Made by a program: the position numbers and the translations under genes. Positions 18,130 to 26,073 of a stretch of 64,000 nucleotides of DNA are shown here, piece by piece (position 1 is the stretch's first letter; the number at the start of each line of letters is the position of its first letter). The notes beneath the pieces are model-generated. The model saw nothing but the letters and a program-made list of their open reading frames with translations. It had not been told where the DNA came from and searched no databases. The stretch is from Rhizobiaceae bacterium (GTDB taxonomy: Bacteria > Pseudomonadota > Alphaproteobacteria > Rhizobiales > Rhizobiaceae): the NCBI GenBank assembly GCA_023953845.1, contig JAMLJC010000002.1, positions 62,001 through 126,000 on the forward strand, given 5' to 3'.

Positions 18130-18935
18130 GATGCGGGCCTCATGCGCAGGCGTTGGGCGCGAACCTGCAACCAGCCGATGAGCGCCAGCAATATGGCCGA
18201 GAAGACGATCAGCAGCACGGCCACGGCGGCGATGGCCGGGCTGACGGATTCGCGCACGCCGGAGAAGATCATGCGCGGCAGCGTGCGCTCGTTGCCGGTC
18301 GACAGGAAGCTCGCAACCACGACCTCGTCGAAGGAGATGATGAAGGCGACGATGGCGCCGGTGACGACGCCGGGCGCGATGAGCGGCAGGATAACCTTGA
18401 CGAAAGTGCGCATGGTTCCGGCGCCGAGCGATGCGGCGGCGCGGACAAGCGTGCGGTCGAATGTGGACAGGCTCGCCACGACGGTCGTCAGCATGACAGG
18501 CACGGCCATGGCGGTATGGGTCAGGATGATCGACAGCTTGTTGCCGACGAGGCCAAGCGTCGCGAAGAAGGAGAAGGCGGCAACACCGACGATGACCACG
18601 GGCACCACCAGCGGCGCGGCGATGATGGCGTAGATCAGCTTCTTGCCCGGAAAATTTCCCCAGGCGAGGCCGATGGCCGCCGGAATTCCGAGAACGCAGG
18701 AAAGGAGCGTCGTCGACAGGGCGATCACCAGAGAATTCCACAATGCGTTCGGCCAGCGTCGGTCGATCCAGAGCTCTTCATACCAGCGCAGGGAATAGCC
18801 GGGCGTCGGGAAGGCGAGCGCGTTGCTGCTGGTCAGCGACATCGGCACGACGATCAGCAGCGGCAGGATGATGAACGCCAGCAGGAGACCCGCATAGACA
18901 TACATCAGCCATTTGCGGAAGATGCTGGCGCTCAT
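18126..18935 (-). CDS. ABC importer inner-membrane permease (polyamine type, PotC-like)
   Basis: 269-aa membrane protein with about six hydrophobic segments and the permease EAA loop (VRAAASLGAGTMRTFVKVILP, from about residue 180). It is the PotC-like half of the importer. ATG at 18935 overlaps the stop of the preceding permease by 4 bp, and its own stop overlaps the M20 start. It works with the other permease, the binding protein at 20160 and the ATPase at 23415. Confidence 0.9.
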   Translation of the reverse strand: MSASIFRKWLMYVYAGLLLAFIILPLLIVVPMSLTSSNALAFPTPGYSLRWYEELWIDRRWPNALWNSLVIALSTTLLSCVLGIPAAIGLAWGNFPGKKLIYAIIAAPLVVPVVIVGVAAFSFFATLGLVGNKLSIILTHTAMAVPVMLTTVVASLSTFDRTLVRAAASLGAGTMRTFVKVILPLIAPGVVTGAIVAFIISFDEVVVASFLSTGNERTLPRMIFSGVRESVSPAIAAVAVLLIVFSAILLALIGWLQVRAQRLRMRPAS

Positions 18936-20140
18936 CCGCTTGTCTTTCGTCTCAGAATGGCGTTCGCCGTCCAGCAAAGGAAAGCGAATACGAGCAGGAT
19001 GAGCAGCAACTGAAGCGAGAGCGCCGCGCCCAGGCCCCAGTTCAGCGTGTTGTTGGTGTAGAAAGCGATATAGCTTGACACCATCTGGTCCGTGGGACCG
19101 CCGACCAGCGTCGGCGTGATGTAGTAGCCAAGCGAGAAGACGAAGACGATCGCGCCTCCCGAAAGAATCCCGGGCAGAATGAGCGGCAGTTGTACGCGAC
19201 GCCATGCCGTCAGCCAGGATGCGCCGAGCGAAAGCGCGGCGCGCATATAAGTTGTCGGCACGCGGCGCATGACCGCAACGATGGACAGCACCATCATCGG
19301 CAGCAGGACCTGCACCATGGCGACGTAGAGCGAGAAGCGCGTGTAGACGAGATTGAGCGGCTCATTGACGATGCCGAGTCCGAGCAGGGTGGCGTTCACC
19401 GGACCATTCTTCTGCAGCACGATGATCCAGATCACCGTTCTCACAAGCAGCGACGTCCACAGCGGAAACAGCACGAAAGCGAACATCAGCCGGGACCAGA
19501 CGGGCGGCGCGCTGACGATTGCCTGAGCCAGCGGCAGGGCGAGGAGCGTGCAGATCGCAGTCACCATCGCGCTGATCCAGATTGTTCGGAGAAGCACGTC
19601 GAGGAACACGGCGCGATCCGCCGGCACGCTTGTTATGCCGCCATCCTCGCCGCGCATCACGTCGACGCTATTCAGCAGATAGTAGTCGGTGAATGCGCTC
19701 TTCTGGCGTGAAATCTCCCGCCAGAGGGCGGGATTGTCCCAACCGGCATGTTTCGCGAGCAGGCTCTCGCGCACAGGGCGCATGTCGAACTTGCCGTCGG
19801 CTGCGTCCCTGGAGGTCTTGATGATCAGGAAACGGGTGCCGACGACGCGCTGGTTGACCAACTGGGCCAGCACGCCGTCCTGTCTGTTGCGCTTGGCGTC
19901 CGCCAGATCCTCGACCAGCGCGACGAATACCGGTTCGGCGGGCAGGCCGGTTTCAGGCTCCCAGTCCGACAATGCCGCGATGGTGCGCGGCAGGTTGCCG
20001 GAGATGTCGGAGTTGTCGACCGAGAGGGCAAGGAAGCGGGCGACCGGCCACAGAAACACGACGAAGACGAAGACGACGAGCGGCAACACCAGCAAGGCGA
20101 GGAACGCGCCTTGCCGGTGCCGCCCGGCCGGTATGGCCAT
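18932..20140 (-). CDS. ABC importer inner-membrane permease (polyamine type, PotB-like)
   Basis: 402-aa permease. The first transmembrane helix (FLALLVLPLVVFVFVVFLWP) is followed by an unusually long periplasmic insert of about 150 polar residues (from NSDISGNLP to GGITSVPADRA), then five more helices and the EAA loop RAALSLGASWLTAWRRVQLP. Many PotB-like proteins of the opine/polyamine branch have such an insert. The start at 20140 (MAIPAG) is favoured over upstream codons that overlap the binding-protein gene. Its stop overlaps the next permease. Confidence 0.88.
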   Translation of the reverse strand: MAIPAGRHRQGAFLALLVLPLVVFVFVVFLWPVARFLALSVDNSDISGNLPRTIAALSDWEPETGLPAEPVFVALVEDLADAKRNRQDGVLAQLVNQRVVGTRFLIIKTSRDAADGKFDMRPVRESLLAKHAGWDNPALWREISRQKSAFTDYYLLNSVDVMRGEDGGITSVPADRAVFLDVLLRTIWISAMVTAICTLLALPLAQAIVSAPPVWSRLMFAFVLFPLWTSLLVRTVIWIIVLQKNGPVNATLLGLGIVNEPLNLVYTRFSLYVAMVQVLLPMMVLSIVAVMRRVPTTYMRAALSLGASWLTAWRRVQLPLILPGILSGGAIVFVFSLGYYITPTLVGGPTDQMVSSYIAFYTNNTLNWGLGAALSLQLLLILLVFAFLCWTANAILRRKTSG

Positions 20141-20159
20141 TACCGGCACCGCGTGCCGC

Positions 20160-21215
20160 CTACCTGGCTTGCCAGGCCTTGAAGCGCTCTTCCAGCGCTT
20201 CCTTGTTCTCGGTCCAGAAGTCGTTGTCATACGCAGCGGCATACTGGATGTGTTCCGGAGATGTCGGCAGGTTGGCCGCCCACTCGGCGGGTATCAGGGC
20301 GGCTGCTTCCTTGCGGCCGGTGCCGTAGGCGTAGAGCTTCGAGAAACCAGCCTGATTCTCGGGGATCGAGAACCACTTCAGCAATTCGAGCGCTTCCTTC
20401 TCGTGCGGCGCGCCCTTGACCACCGCCCAATAGTCGGTGCCGTAGAAGAAACCTGCCTCCCAGACGATAGCGTAGGGCTTCTTCTCGTTCACGACTTCGT
20501 TGGTGATGCGGGCGTTAAACTGATCGCTCATCACCACCTCGCCGCTGTCGAGGTTCTGAATGCCTTGCGTGGTCGTCGACCACCAGACGGCATGCGGCTT
20601 GATCTTGTCGAGCATGGCAAACGCCCTGTCGACGCCCTCCGGCGTGCTCAGCACCTTGTACATGTCCTCCCGCTTCACGCCGTCGGCCATCAGCGCATTC
20701 TCGAGCGTGAACTGCGCCTGCGCATAGACGCCGCGCTTGCCCGGGAATTTCTCCACGTCCCAGAAGTCGGCCCAGCTCTTCGGGCCGGCATCGCCTTTGA
20801 AAACATCGGTATTGTAGGTCAGGATCGTTGCCCAGGTGTCGGACGCGACGCCGCATTCATGCAGCGTGCCGGGCAGATAGTTGGCCGCATCACCGGTGAT
20901 CTCCGGCGTCAGCGGCACGAACAGACCCTCGGCGCAGCCGATCTCCATCCCCGGCGCTTCCGTGGAAACGACATCGTAGGTGACGTTGCCGGCCTGCACC
21001 TGCGCGCGCACCTTGGCGACCTCGCCAGCCCATTCCTCCTGGATGATCGGTATGCCTGTCTGTTCGGTGTATTTATCCCAGACGCCGTCCTTGTAGGCCT
21101 TGTCCCAGGTCCCGCCCCAGCCGACGACCGTGATCGGGTCGGCGGCGGATACGGCAAGCGTCGATGCCGCGAGGCACAACGCAACGGCTGAAACGGTTCG
21201 CAGGTATGTCCTCAT
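20160..21215 (-). CDS. ABC importer substrate-binding protein (spermidine/putrescine type)
   Basis: 351-aa periplasmic binding protein. A Sec signal peptide (about residues 1-24, ending VSA-AD) precedes the mature start ITVVGWGGTWDKAYKDGVW, a common beginning in PotD/opine-type binding proteins. Further landmarks are PKSWADFWDVEKFPGKRGVY and YWAVVKGAPHEKEALELLKWFS. It heads the minus-strand operon of two permeases, M20 hydrolase, FAD oxidase and cupin. The upstream 120-bp region shared with the transaminase gene holds a TTTGATCAAA palindrome. The ligand is probably a cationic amino compound. Confidence 0.9.
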   Translation of the reverse strand: MRTYLRTVSAVALCLAASTLAVSAADPITVVGWGGTWDKAYKDGVWDKYTEQTGIPIIQEEWAGEVAKVRAQVQAGNVTYDVVSTEAPGMEIGCAEGLFVPLTPEITGDAANYLPGTLHECGVASDTWATILTYNTDVFKGDAGPKSWADFWDVEKFPGKRGVYAQAQFTLENALMADGVKREDMYKVLSTPEGVDRAFAMLDKIKPHAVWWSTTTQGIQNLDSGEVVMSDQFNARITNEVVNEKKPYAIVWEAGFFYGTDYWAVVKGAPHEKEALELLKWFSIPENQAGFSKLYAYGTGRKEAAALIPAEWAANLPTSPEHIQYAAAYDNDFWTENKEALEERFKAWQAR

Positions 21216-21243
21216 TTCAGTTTCCCCTTTGCTTGTGGTGTAG

Positions 21244-21255
21244 ATTTGATCAAAT
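21244..21255. promoter_or_regulatory. Candidate GntR operator 1 (12-bp palindrome)
   Basis: Perfect palindrome ATTTGATCAAAT in the divergent promoter between the binding-protein and transaminase genes. A second, one-mismatch copy lies at 21328-21339. The encoded GntR protein of this locus is the natural candidate to bind both. Assignment is by position and symmetry only. Confidence 0.45.
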
Positions 21256-21327
21256 TTGTTGCGCGAAACGGATTGATAAGCAATAGTTATTCGCGATAGG
21301 ATGGAAAAAAGTCATCGGATTGCGGAG

Positions 21328-21339
21328 ATTTGATCGAAT
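21328..21339. promoter_or_regulatory. Candidate GntR operator 2
   Basis: ATTTGATCGAAT, differing from the upstream palindrome by one base, overlaps the transaminase start codon (21338). Binding here would block translation initiation or early elongation of the plus-strand operon. Confidence 0.4.
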
Positions 21340-22672
21340 GCTTCAGGGCAGTGCCGACGCGCGCCGGAACGTCAGCCTGGACTCCGTCCTGGCGGAGGCG
21401 CGGCAGCGATTCACGGACGCAAATCCAAAGAGCCTTGCGCGCCACAAGGAGGCATCCGCCTCGCTGCCCGGCGGCAACACGCGGGCCGTCCTCTGGTACC
21501 GGCCGTTCCCGGTTTCCTTCGTCTCGGGCGACGGCTGCCGGGTGACCGATCTCGACGGCCACACCTATGTCGACCTCGTCTCCGAATACAGCGCCGGCTT
21601 CTATGGCCATTCCGACAAGACGATCGCGGCGGCGCTGGTCGAGGTCATACAGGGCGGCATCATGCTCGGCGCGCCGAACCGCTACGAGGCGCGGCTTGCT
21701 GCGGCGGTGGTCGACCGCTTTCCAGCCATCGAGCGCGTGCGTTTCTGCAATTCCGGCACCGAGGCCAACATCATGGCGATCTCGGCAGCCCGGGCGATCA
21801 CGGGACGCTCGAAGGTGCTGGCCTTCCGCGAGGGCTATCATGGCGGTGTGCTGACCTTCGCCCATGGCGGCTCGCCCCTCAACCTGCCGTTCCCGTTCGT
21901 CTTCGGCGACTACAACGATATCGACGGCACGACCGCGCTGATCCGCGAGCATGCCGGCGATATGGCCGCGGTCATCGTCGAGCCGATGATGGGCGGTGGC
22001 GGCTGTATTCCGGCAACCCGCGAATTCCTTCAGGCTCTGCGCGACGCGACGCGCGCCAACGGTGTCCTGCTGATCTTTGACGAGGTGATGACGTCGCGGC
22101 TCGATTATCATGGGCTGCACGGCGTACACGGCATCACCCCCGATCTCGTCACGCTCGGCAAGTATATAGGTGGCGGCGCCAGCTTTGGCGGCTTTGGCGG
22201 TCGCGCCGACCTGATCGACCGCTTCGATCCGGCGTCTCCCAAAGCCTTCTCGCATGGCGGCACCTTCAACAACAATATTCTCAGCATGGCGGCGGGCTTC
22301 ACCGGCCTCACCAGAGTGCTGACGCAGGAGGTGAGCCGGGCTGTCAACCAGCGCGGAGACAGATTGCGTGAAGCCATGAATGCAGCGCTCGAAAAGCATG
22401 GCGTCGAAGGAATCGTGCTCGGCCGGGGCTCGTTGATGAACCTGCACTTCGTCAAGGGGCCGGTCGATACGCCGGCTCCGCTCGATGCCGCCGACCCCTC
22501 GCTGATCGCGCTCTGGCATGTCGAGATGCTGCTGCGCGGATATTACGTGACGCCGCGCGGCATGCTGGCGCTGTCGCTGCCCTTCGGCGACGCCGAGCTT
22601 GCCGGTTTCGTCGACGCCTTCGACGATTTCCTCTCCAGCAACCGGCAGGTGCTGCCGTCGCGGGCCGCCTGA
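21338..22672 (+). CDS. PLP-dependent class III transaminase, beta-amino-acid (beta-phenylalanine) type
   Basis: 444-aa aminotransferase of the glutamate-1-semialdehyde-like branch. Visible are the phosphate loop CNSGTEAN, the GYHGG motif, IFDEVMTSR (Asp that binds the pyridine N) and the PLP lysine K275 in TLGKYIGGG. It matches the Variovorax beta-phenylalanine aminotransferase layout as recalled: RFTDANP near the N-terminus, R49 in GGNTRAVLWYRPFP (equivalent of Arg41, carboxylate binding) exactly 226 residues before the PLP lysine, and R407 in YVTPRGML. This predicts conversion of a beta-amino acid to a beta-keto acid. ATG at 21338 follows GGAG. It starts the plus-strand operon. Confidence 0.87.
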   Translation: MLQGSADARRNVSLDSVLAEARQRFTDANPKSLARHKEASASLPGGNTRAVLWYRPFPVSFVSGDGCRVTDLDGHTYVDLVSEYSAGFYGHSDKTIAAALVEVIQGGIMLGAPNRYEARLAAAVVDRFPAIERVRFCNSGTEANIMAISAARAITGRSKVLAFREGYHGGVLTFAHGGSPLNLPFPFVFGDYNDIDGTTALIREHAGDMAAVIVEPMMGGGGCIPATREFLQALRDATRANGVLLIFDEVMTSRLDYHGLHGVHGITPDLVTLGKYIGGGASFGGFGGRADLIDRFDPASPKAFSHGGTFNNNILSMAAGFTGLTRVLTQEVSRAVNQRGDRLREAMNAALEKHGVEGIVLGRGSLMNLHFVKGPVDTPAPLDAADPSLIALWHVEMLLRGYYVTPRGMLALSLPFGDAELAGFVDAFDDFLSSNRQVLPSRAA

Positions 22673-23418
22673 TGCTGGACCGCAGGGAAGGAACTGGCAG
22701 CGTCTTGCCGGAAACCGCGCATGTGCGCGTGCATGCCGGGCTGAAGGAAGCGCTGATGAACGGCGATTTTCTACCCGGCCAGCGTCTTGTCGTGCGGCAG
22801 ATTGCGGAACAATTCCGCACCAGCGCCATGCCGGTGCGCGAGGCGTTCCGGCAACTGGTCAGCGACGAAGCGCTGTTCGACCATCCCAATCGTGGAGTCA
22901 TCGTGCCGGAAGCGACGGTGGCGCGCATCTCCGACCTCGTGCGGGTACGCTGCAATGTCGAGGGCACGGCCGCCGAATGGGCGGCCACGACCATCTCCGA
23001 GGCGGAAATCGAAGAACTGGTGCGCTTGAACGAGCGGATGCATCGCTGCGTCAGGGGGGATGAGATGGCGGATTACCTGACGGTCAATCGCCACTTCCAT
23101 TTCGCCGTTTATCGCGCCGCGCGCTCGCCGGTCCTGCAGCAGATCATCGAGAAGCTATGGCTGCGCGCCGGTCCGTTCCTGAACATCGTGCGCACCGACA
23201 CGGCCTATGTGCTGGGGCTCGTCCACCATGACGAGATCATCGACGCGCTGCGCCGGGCGGACGGCCAGGCAGCGCGCCGTGCGCTGGTCGCCGACCTGAC
23301 CGAGGCGGCCGACATCATCTTGCGTGCCGCTACGGCGCCGGTGGCGTTCCAGAGCCGATCGCGCACGGCAACGTCGAGGCGACGTTCTGCTACCTCCAGC
23401 AAGGCGCCGGCGAAGTGA
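22672..23418 (+). CDS. GntR-family regulator (FadR/FCD subgroup)
   Basis: 248-aa regulator. The N-terminal winged helix includes LPGQRLVVRQIAEQFRTSAMPVREAFRQL. The C-terminal all-helical FCD ligand domain shows the metal-site residues in VNRHFHFAVYRAARSP and a late LVHHDEIIDALRRAD. Its ATG shares one base with the transaminase stop, and its stop overlaps the ATPase start, so it is produced with the pathway it probably senses. Likely targets are the palindromes at 21244 and 21328. The C-terminal 35 residues are low-complexity Ser/Arg/Ala. Confidence 0.88.
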   Translation: MLDRREGTGSVLPETAHVRVHAGLKEALMNGDFLPGQRLVVRQIAEQFRTSAMPVREAFRQLVSDEALFDHPNRGVIVPEATVARISDLVRVRCNVEGTAAEWAATTISEAEIEELVRLNERMHRCVRGDEMADYLTVNRHFHFAVYRAARSPVLQQIIEKLWLRAGPFLNIVRTDTAYVLGLVHHDEIIDALRRADGQAARRALVADLTEAADIILRAATAPVAFQSRSRTATSRRRSATSSKAPAK

Positions 23419-24524
23419 CCGCCGCCGCCTCGCCGAGCGCGACCCACGTCCATTTTCGTGGCGTGAGCAAGCGCTACGGCGAGACGGTGCTGGCGGTCCA
23501 GAATCTCGACCTCGAAATTCTCCGCGGCGAGTTCCTGACCCTGCTCGGGCCGTCCGGCTCGGGCAAGACGACGGCGCTGATGATGCTCGCCGGCTTCGAG
23601 GATCCGACCGCAGGCGAGATTCTGGTCGACGGCCGCCGCATCGACCGCGTACCGGCCAACCGCCGGGGCATCGGCATGGTCTTTCAGAACTATGCGCTGT
23701 TTCCGCACATGACGGTGGCCGAAAACCTCGCCTTTCCGCTGGAGGTGCGCAAGCTGGGCAAGGATGCGATCGTCCAGCGTGTCAAAAGCGTTCTCGACAT
23801 GGTGCAATTGCCTGGCCTCGGCAACCGCCGCCCGGACAAGCTTTCCGGCGGCCAGCAGCAGCGCATCGCGGTGGCGCGGGCGCTGATCTTTCAGCCGAAG
23901 CTCGTTCTCATGGACGAGCCGCTTGGCGCGCTCGACAAGCAATTGCGCGAGCAGATGCAGTTCGAGATCAAGGACATCCATGCGCGCCTCGGCGTGACCT
24001 TCGTCTATGTGACGCACGACCAGACCGAGGCGCTGACCATGTCGGACCGCATCGCGGTCTTCAATGCGGGGCGCGTCCAGCAACTGTCCACGCCGAACGA
24101 GCTCTACGAGCGGCCGCAGACAAGTTTTGTCGCGAGCTTCATCGGCGAGAACAACAAGATGCCGGGGACGGTCGAGGCTGTCTCCGCGAATGGCGAGCTC
24201 TCGGTGTCGCTTTCAGGCGAAGGCGGTACACTGCGTGCCGTCTCGCCCGGGCGCATCCTGTCAGCGGGCGCGCCAGTCATGCTCTCGGTTCGCCCGGAAC
24301 GCGTCGCGCTGGTCTTTGATGCCGCCGCAATGTCGAACGAACTGTCGGCGACGATCGTCCAGTCCGTCTACGTCGGCGACCACATCCGCGTCGTGGCCCG
24401 CACCGCAGGCAATTTCCAGTTCGTGGTCAAGCTCGCCAACACGCCGTCGCTGCCGGAATTGTCGCCGGGCTCGACGATCCGCCTGGGCTGGCGCAGCGAG
24501 GATTGCCTCGCGCTCGATCCATAA
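23415..24524 (+). CDS. ABC importer ATPase (PotA-like)
   Basis: 369-aa nucleotide-binding subunit. Walker A GPSGSGKT (about residues 45-52), Q-loop MVFQNYALFPHMT, signature LSGGQQQRIAVARAL, Walker B LVLMDEPLGALD, switch His in THDQTEAL, and a C-terminal TOBE regulatory domain (MLSVRPERVAL onward). Starts at GTG 23415 overlapping the GntR stop by 4 bp. It supplies energy to the divergently encoded binding protein and two permeases, completing one importer split over two operons. Confidence 0.92.
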   Translation: MTAAASPSATHVHFRGVSKRYGETVLAVQNLDLEILRGEFLTLLGPSGSGKTTALMMLAGFEDPTAGEILVDGRRIDRVPANRRGIGMVFQNYALFPHMTVAENLAFPLEVRKLGKDAIVQRVKSVLDMVQLPGLGNRRPDKLSGGQQQRIAVARALIFQPKLVLMDEPLGALDKQLREQMQFEIKDIHARLGVTFVYVTHDQTEALTMSDRIAVFNAGRVQQLSTPNELYERPQTSFVASFIGENNKMPGTVEAVSANGELSVSLSGEGGTLRAVSPGRILSAGAPVMLSVRPERVALVFDAAAMSNELSATIVQSVYVGDHIRVVARTAGNFQFVVKLANTPSLPELSPGSTIRLGWRSEDCLALDP

Positions 24525-24557
24525 CCCGCAAAAGACCGAAGGACCCCGGGGGAAACC

Positions 24558-25493
24558 ATGCAGCCGTCGTCGAAAGTCATCATCACCTGTGCCGTCACCG
24601 GGTCCGTTCACACGCCGACGATGAGCCCCTATCTGCCCATCACCCCGTCCGAGATCGTCGATGCCGCGGTGGGGGCTGCGGAAGCCGGCGCGTCGGTGAT
24701 CCACCTGCATGCGCGCAATCCCGAGACCGGGAAGCCGTCTCCCGATGCAAAGCTGTTCATGGATTTCCTGCCGCGCATCAAGCAGCAGACCAACGCGGTC
24801 ATGAATATCTCCACCGGCGGCGGCCTTGGCATGAGCCTGGAGCATCGGCTGGAAGCCGCGCATGCCGCCAAGCCGGAACTTTGCTCGCTCAACATGGGCT
24901 CGATGAATTTTGCGCTTCACCATGTCGTGCCGAAATTCCCGGACTGGAAATACGATTGGGAGAAGGACTATCTCGAGGCCACCAAGAGAGGTATCGTCTC
25001 GAATACCTTCGAACAGATCGAGCGTATCATCGTCGAAGTCGGACAGGCCTACGGCACCAAGTTCGAATTCGAATGCTACGATGTCAGCCATCTCTATACG
25101 CTGGCGCATTTCCTCGACCGCAAGCTTTTGACGCCGCCGCTCTTCGTGCAGACGATCTTCGGGCTGCTGGGCGGCATCGGGCCCGATCCGGAGGACATGC
25201 TGCATATGCGTCGGACCGCCGACCGACTGTTCGGCAAAGACTATCTGTGGTCTATCCTCGCGGCCGGCAAACATCAGATGAGTCTGTGCACCATGGGTGC
25301 TATCATGGGCGGCAATGTTCGCGTCGGTCTGGAAGACAGCCTCTATGTCGGCAAGGGCGAACTGGCGAAAAGCAACGCGGAGCAGGTTGCGAAGATCAAG
25401 CGCATCCTCGGCGAACTGTCGCTCGACGTGGCGACGCCGGCGGAAGCACGCGAACTGCTGAAGCTGAAGGGTGGAGACGAGGTCGGATTTTGA
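24558..25493 (+). CDS. BKACE-family beta-keto acid cleavage enzyme
   Basis: 311-aa TIM-barrel protein of the BKACE (formerly DUF849) family, which condenses a beta-keto acid with acetyl-CoA to give acetoacetate and a shorter acyl-CoA. Hallmarks are VIITCAVTGSVHTP near the N-terminus, the metal-binding HLHARNPETGKP (H49 and H51), MNISTGGGLGM, and a C-terminal GGNVRVGLEDSLYVGKGELA. It lies between the importer ATPase and a thioesterase and downstream of a beta-amino-acid-type transaminase, which would provide the beta-keto acid. Which side chain is accepted cannot be told from sequence. Confidence 0.92.
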   Translation: MQPSSKVIITCAVTGSVHTPTMSPYLPITPSEIVDAAVGAAEAGASVIHLHARNPETGKPSPDAKLFMDFLPRIKQQTNAVMNISTGGGLGMSLEHRLEAAHAAKPELCSLNMGSMNFALHHVVPKFPDWKYDWEKDYLEATKRGIVSNTFEQIERIIVEVGQAYGTKFEFECYDVSHLYTLAHFLDRKLLTPPLFVQTIFGLLGGIGPDPEDMLHMRRTADRLFGKDYLWSILAAGKHQMSLCTMGAIMGGNVRVGLEDSLYVGKGELAKSNAEQVAKIKRILGELSLDVATPAEARELLKLKGGDEVGF

Positions 25494-25915
25494 ACGAACG
25501 CGGCATCGTCACCTACGCCGGCGTCATTCACCCCTGGATGTGCGATGCGATGGGGCATCTGAATGTCCGACACTACGTGGCGATGTTCGACGACGCCAGC
25601 TTCCAGCTTCTCGGTCGCATCGCCGGCCAGGGGGATGCTGACAACGGGCTCGGATGGGCCGATGTGCGCATGGAGATTGAGTACAAGCATGAGACCTCCG
25701 CCGGCACTTTGATCACGGTCTACAGCCATGTCGAAAAGGTTGGCGTGTCGTCACTTACGTATCTGCACGAGATGTACGGCACGCTCGACGGCGTTCTCCA
25801 CGCGCAGATGCGCACGGTTACGGTGCGGTTCGACTTGCGGCAGCGCAGCAAGATCGAACTCGATCCGGCAATCAAACGGAGGGCGATTGATCTTCTGGCA
25901 GACGGGCACAAGTGA
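25490..25915 (+). CDS. Hotdog-fold acyl-CoA thioesterase
   Basis: 141-aa 4HBT-type thioesterase. The motif GVIHPWMCDAMGHLNVRHYVAMFDDAS is the usual first strand and helix with Asp/His/Asn around the active site. It probably starts at TTG 25490, overlapping the BKACE stop (TTGA) with GAGG upstream; no ATG or GTG fits the N-terminal family pattern. The same pairing (BKACE plus thioesterase) is known in carnitine degradation, where betainyl-CoA is hydrolysed. Here no carnitine dehydrogenase is seen, so another acyl-CoA from the BKACE step is the likely substrate. Confidence 0.85.
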   Translation: MNERGIVTYAGVIHPWMCDAMGHLNVRHYVAMFDDASFQLLGRIAGQGDADNGLGWADVRMEIEYKHETSAGTLITVYSHVEKVGVSSLTYLHEMYGTLDGVLHAQMRTVTVRFDLRQRSKIELDPAIKRRAIDLLADGHK

Positions 25916-26073
25916 TCGTCACTGGCGTAACGTCTCTCGTGACAACCCGCGCAGCGCCTGATCACGGGACATTCGTCACAGGCCCTGCGCCCAGCGCATT
26001 CCGGCATACGGCTTGGCGTCGTGGACTTCCGCCACGGCAACCGGTATCCTGTCTGTTCGCCTGGAGAGGCACC

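Noticed and set aside
24558..25915. Carnitine degradation locus
   Set aside because: BKACE and thioesterase fit, but carnitine dehydrogenase is absent and a beta-amino-acid-type transaminase takes its place.
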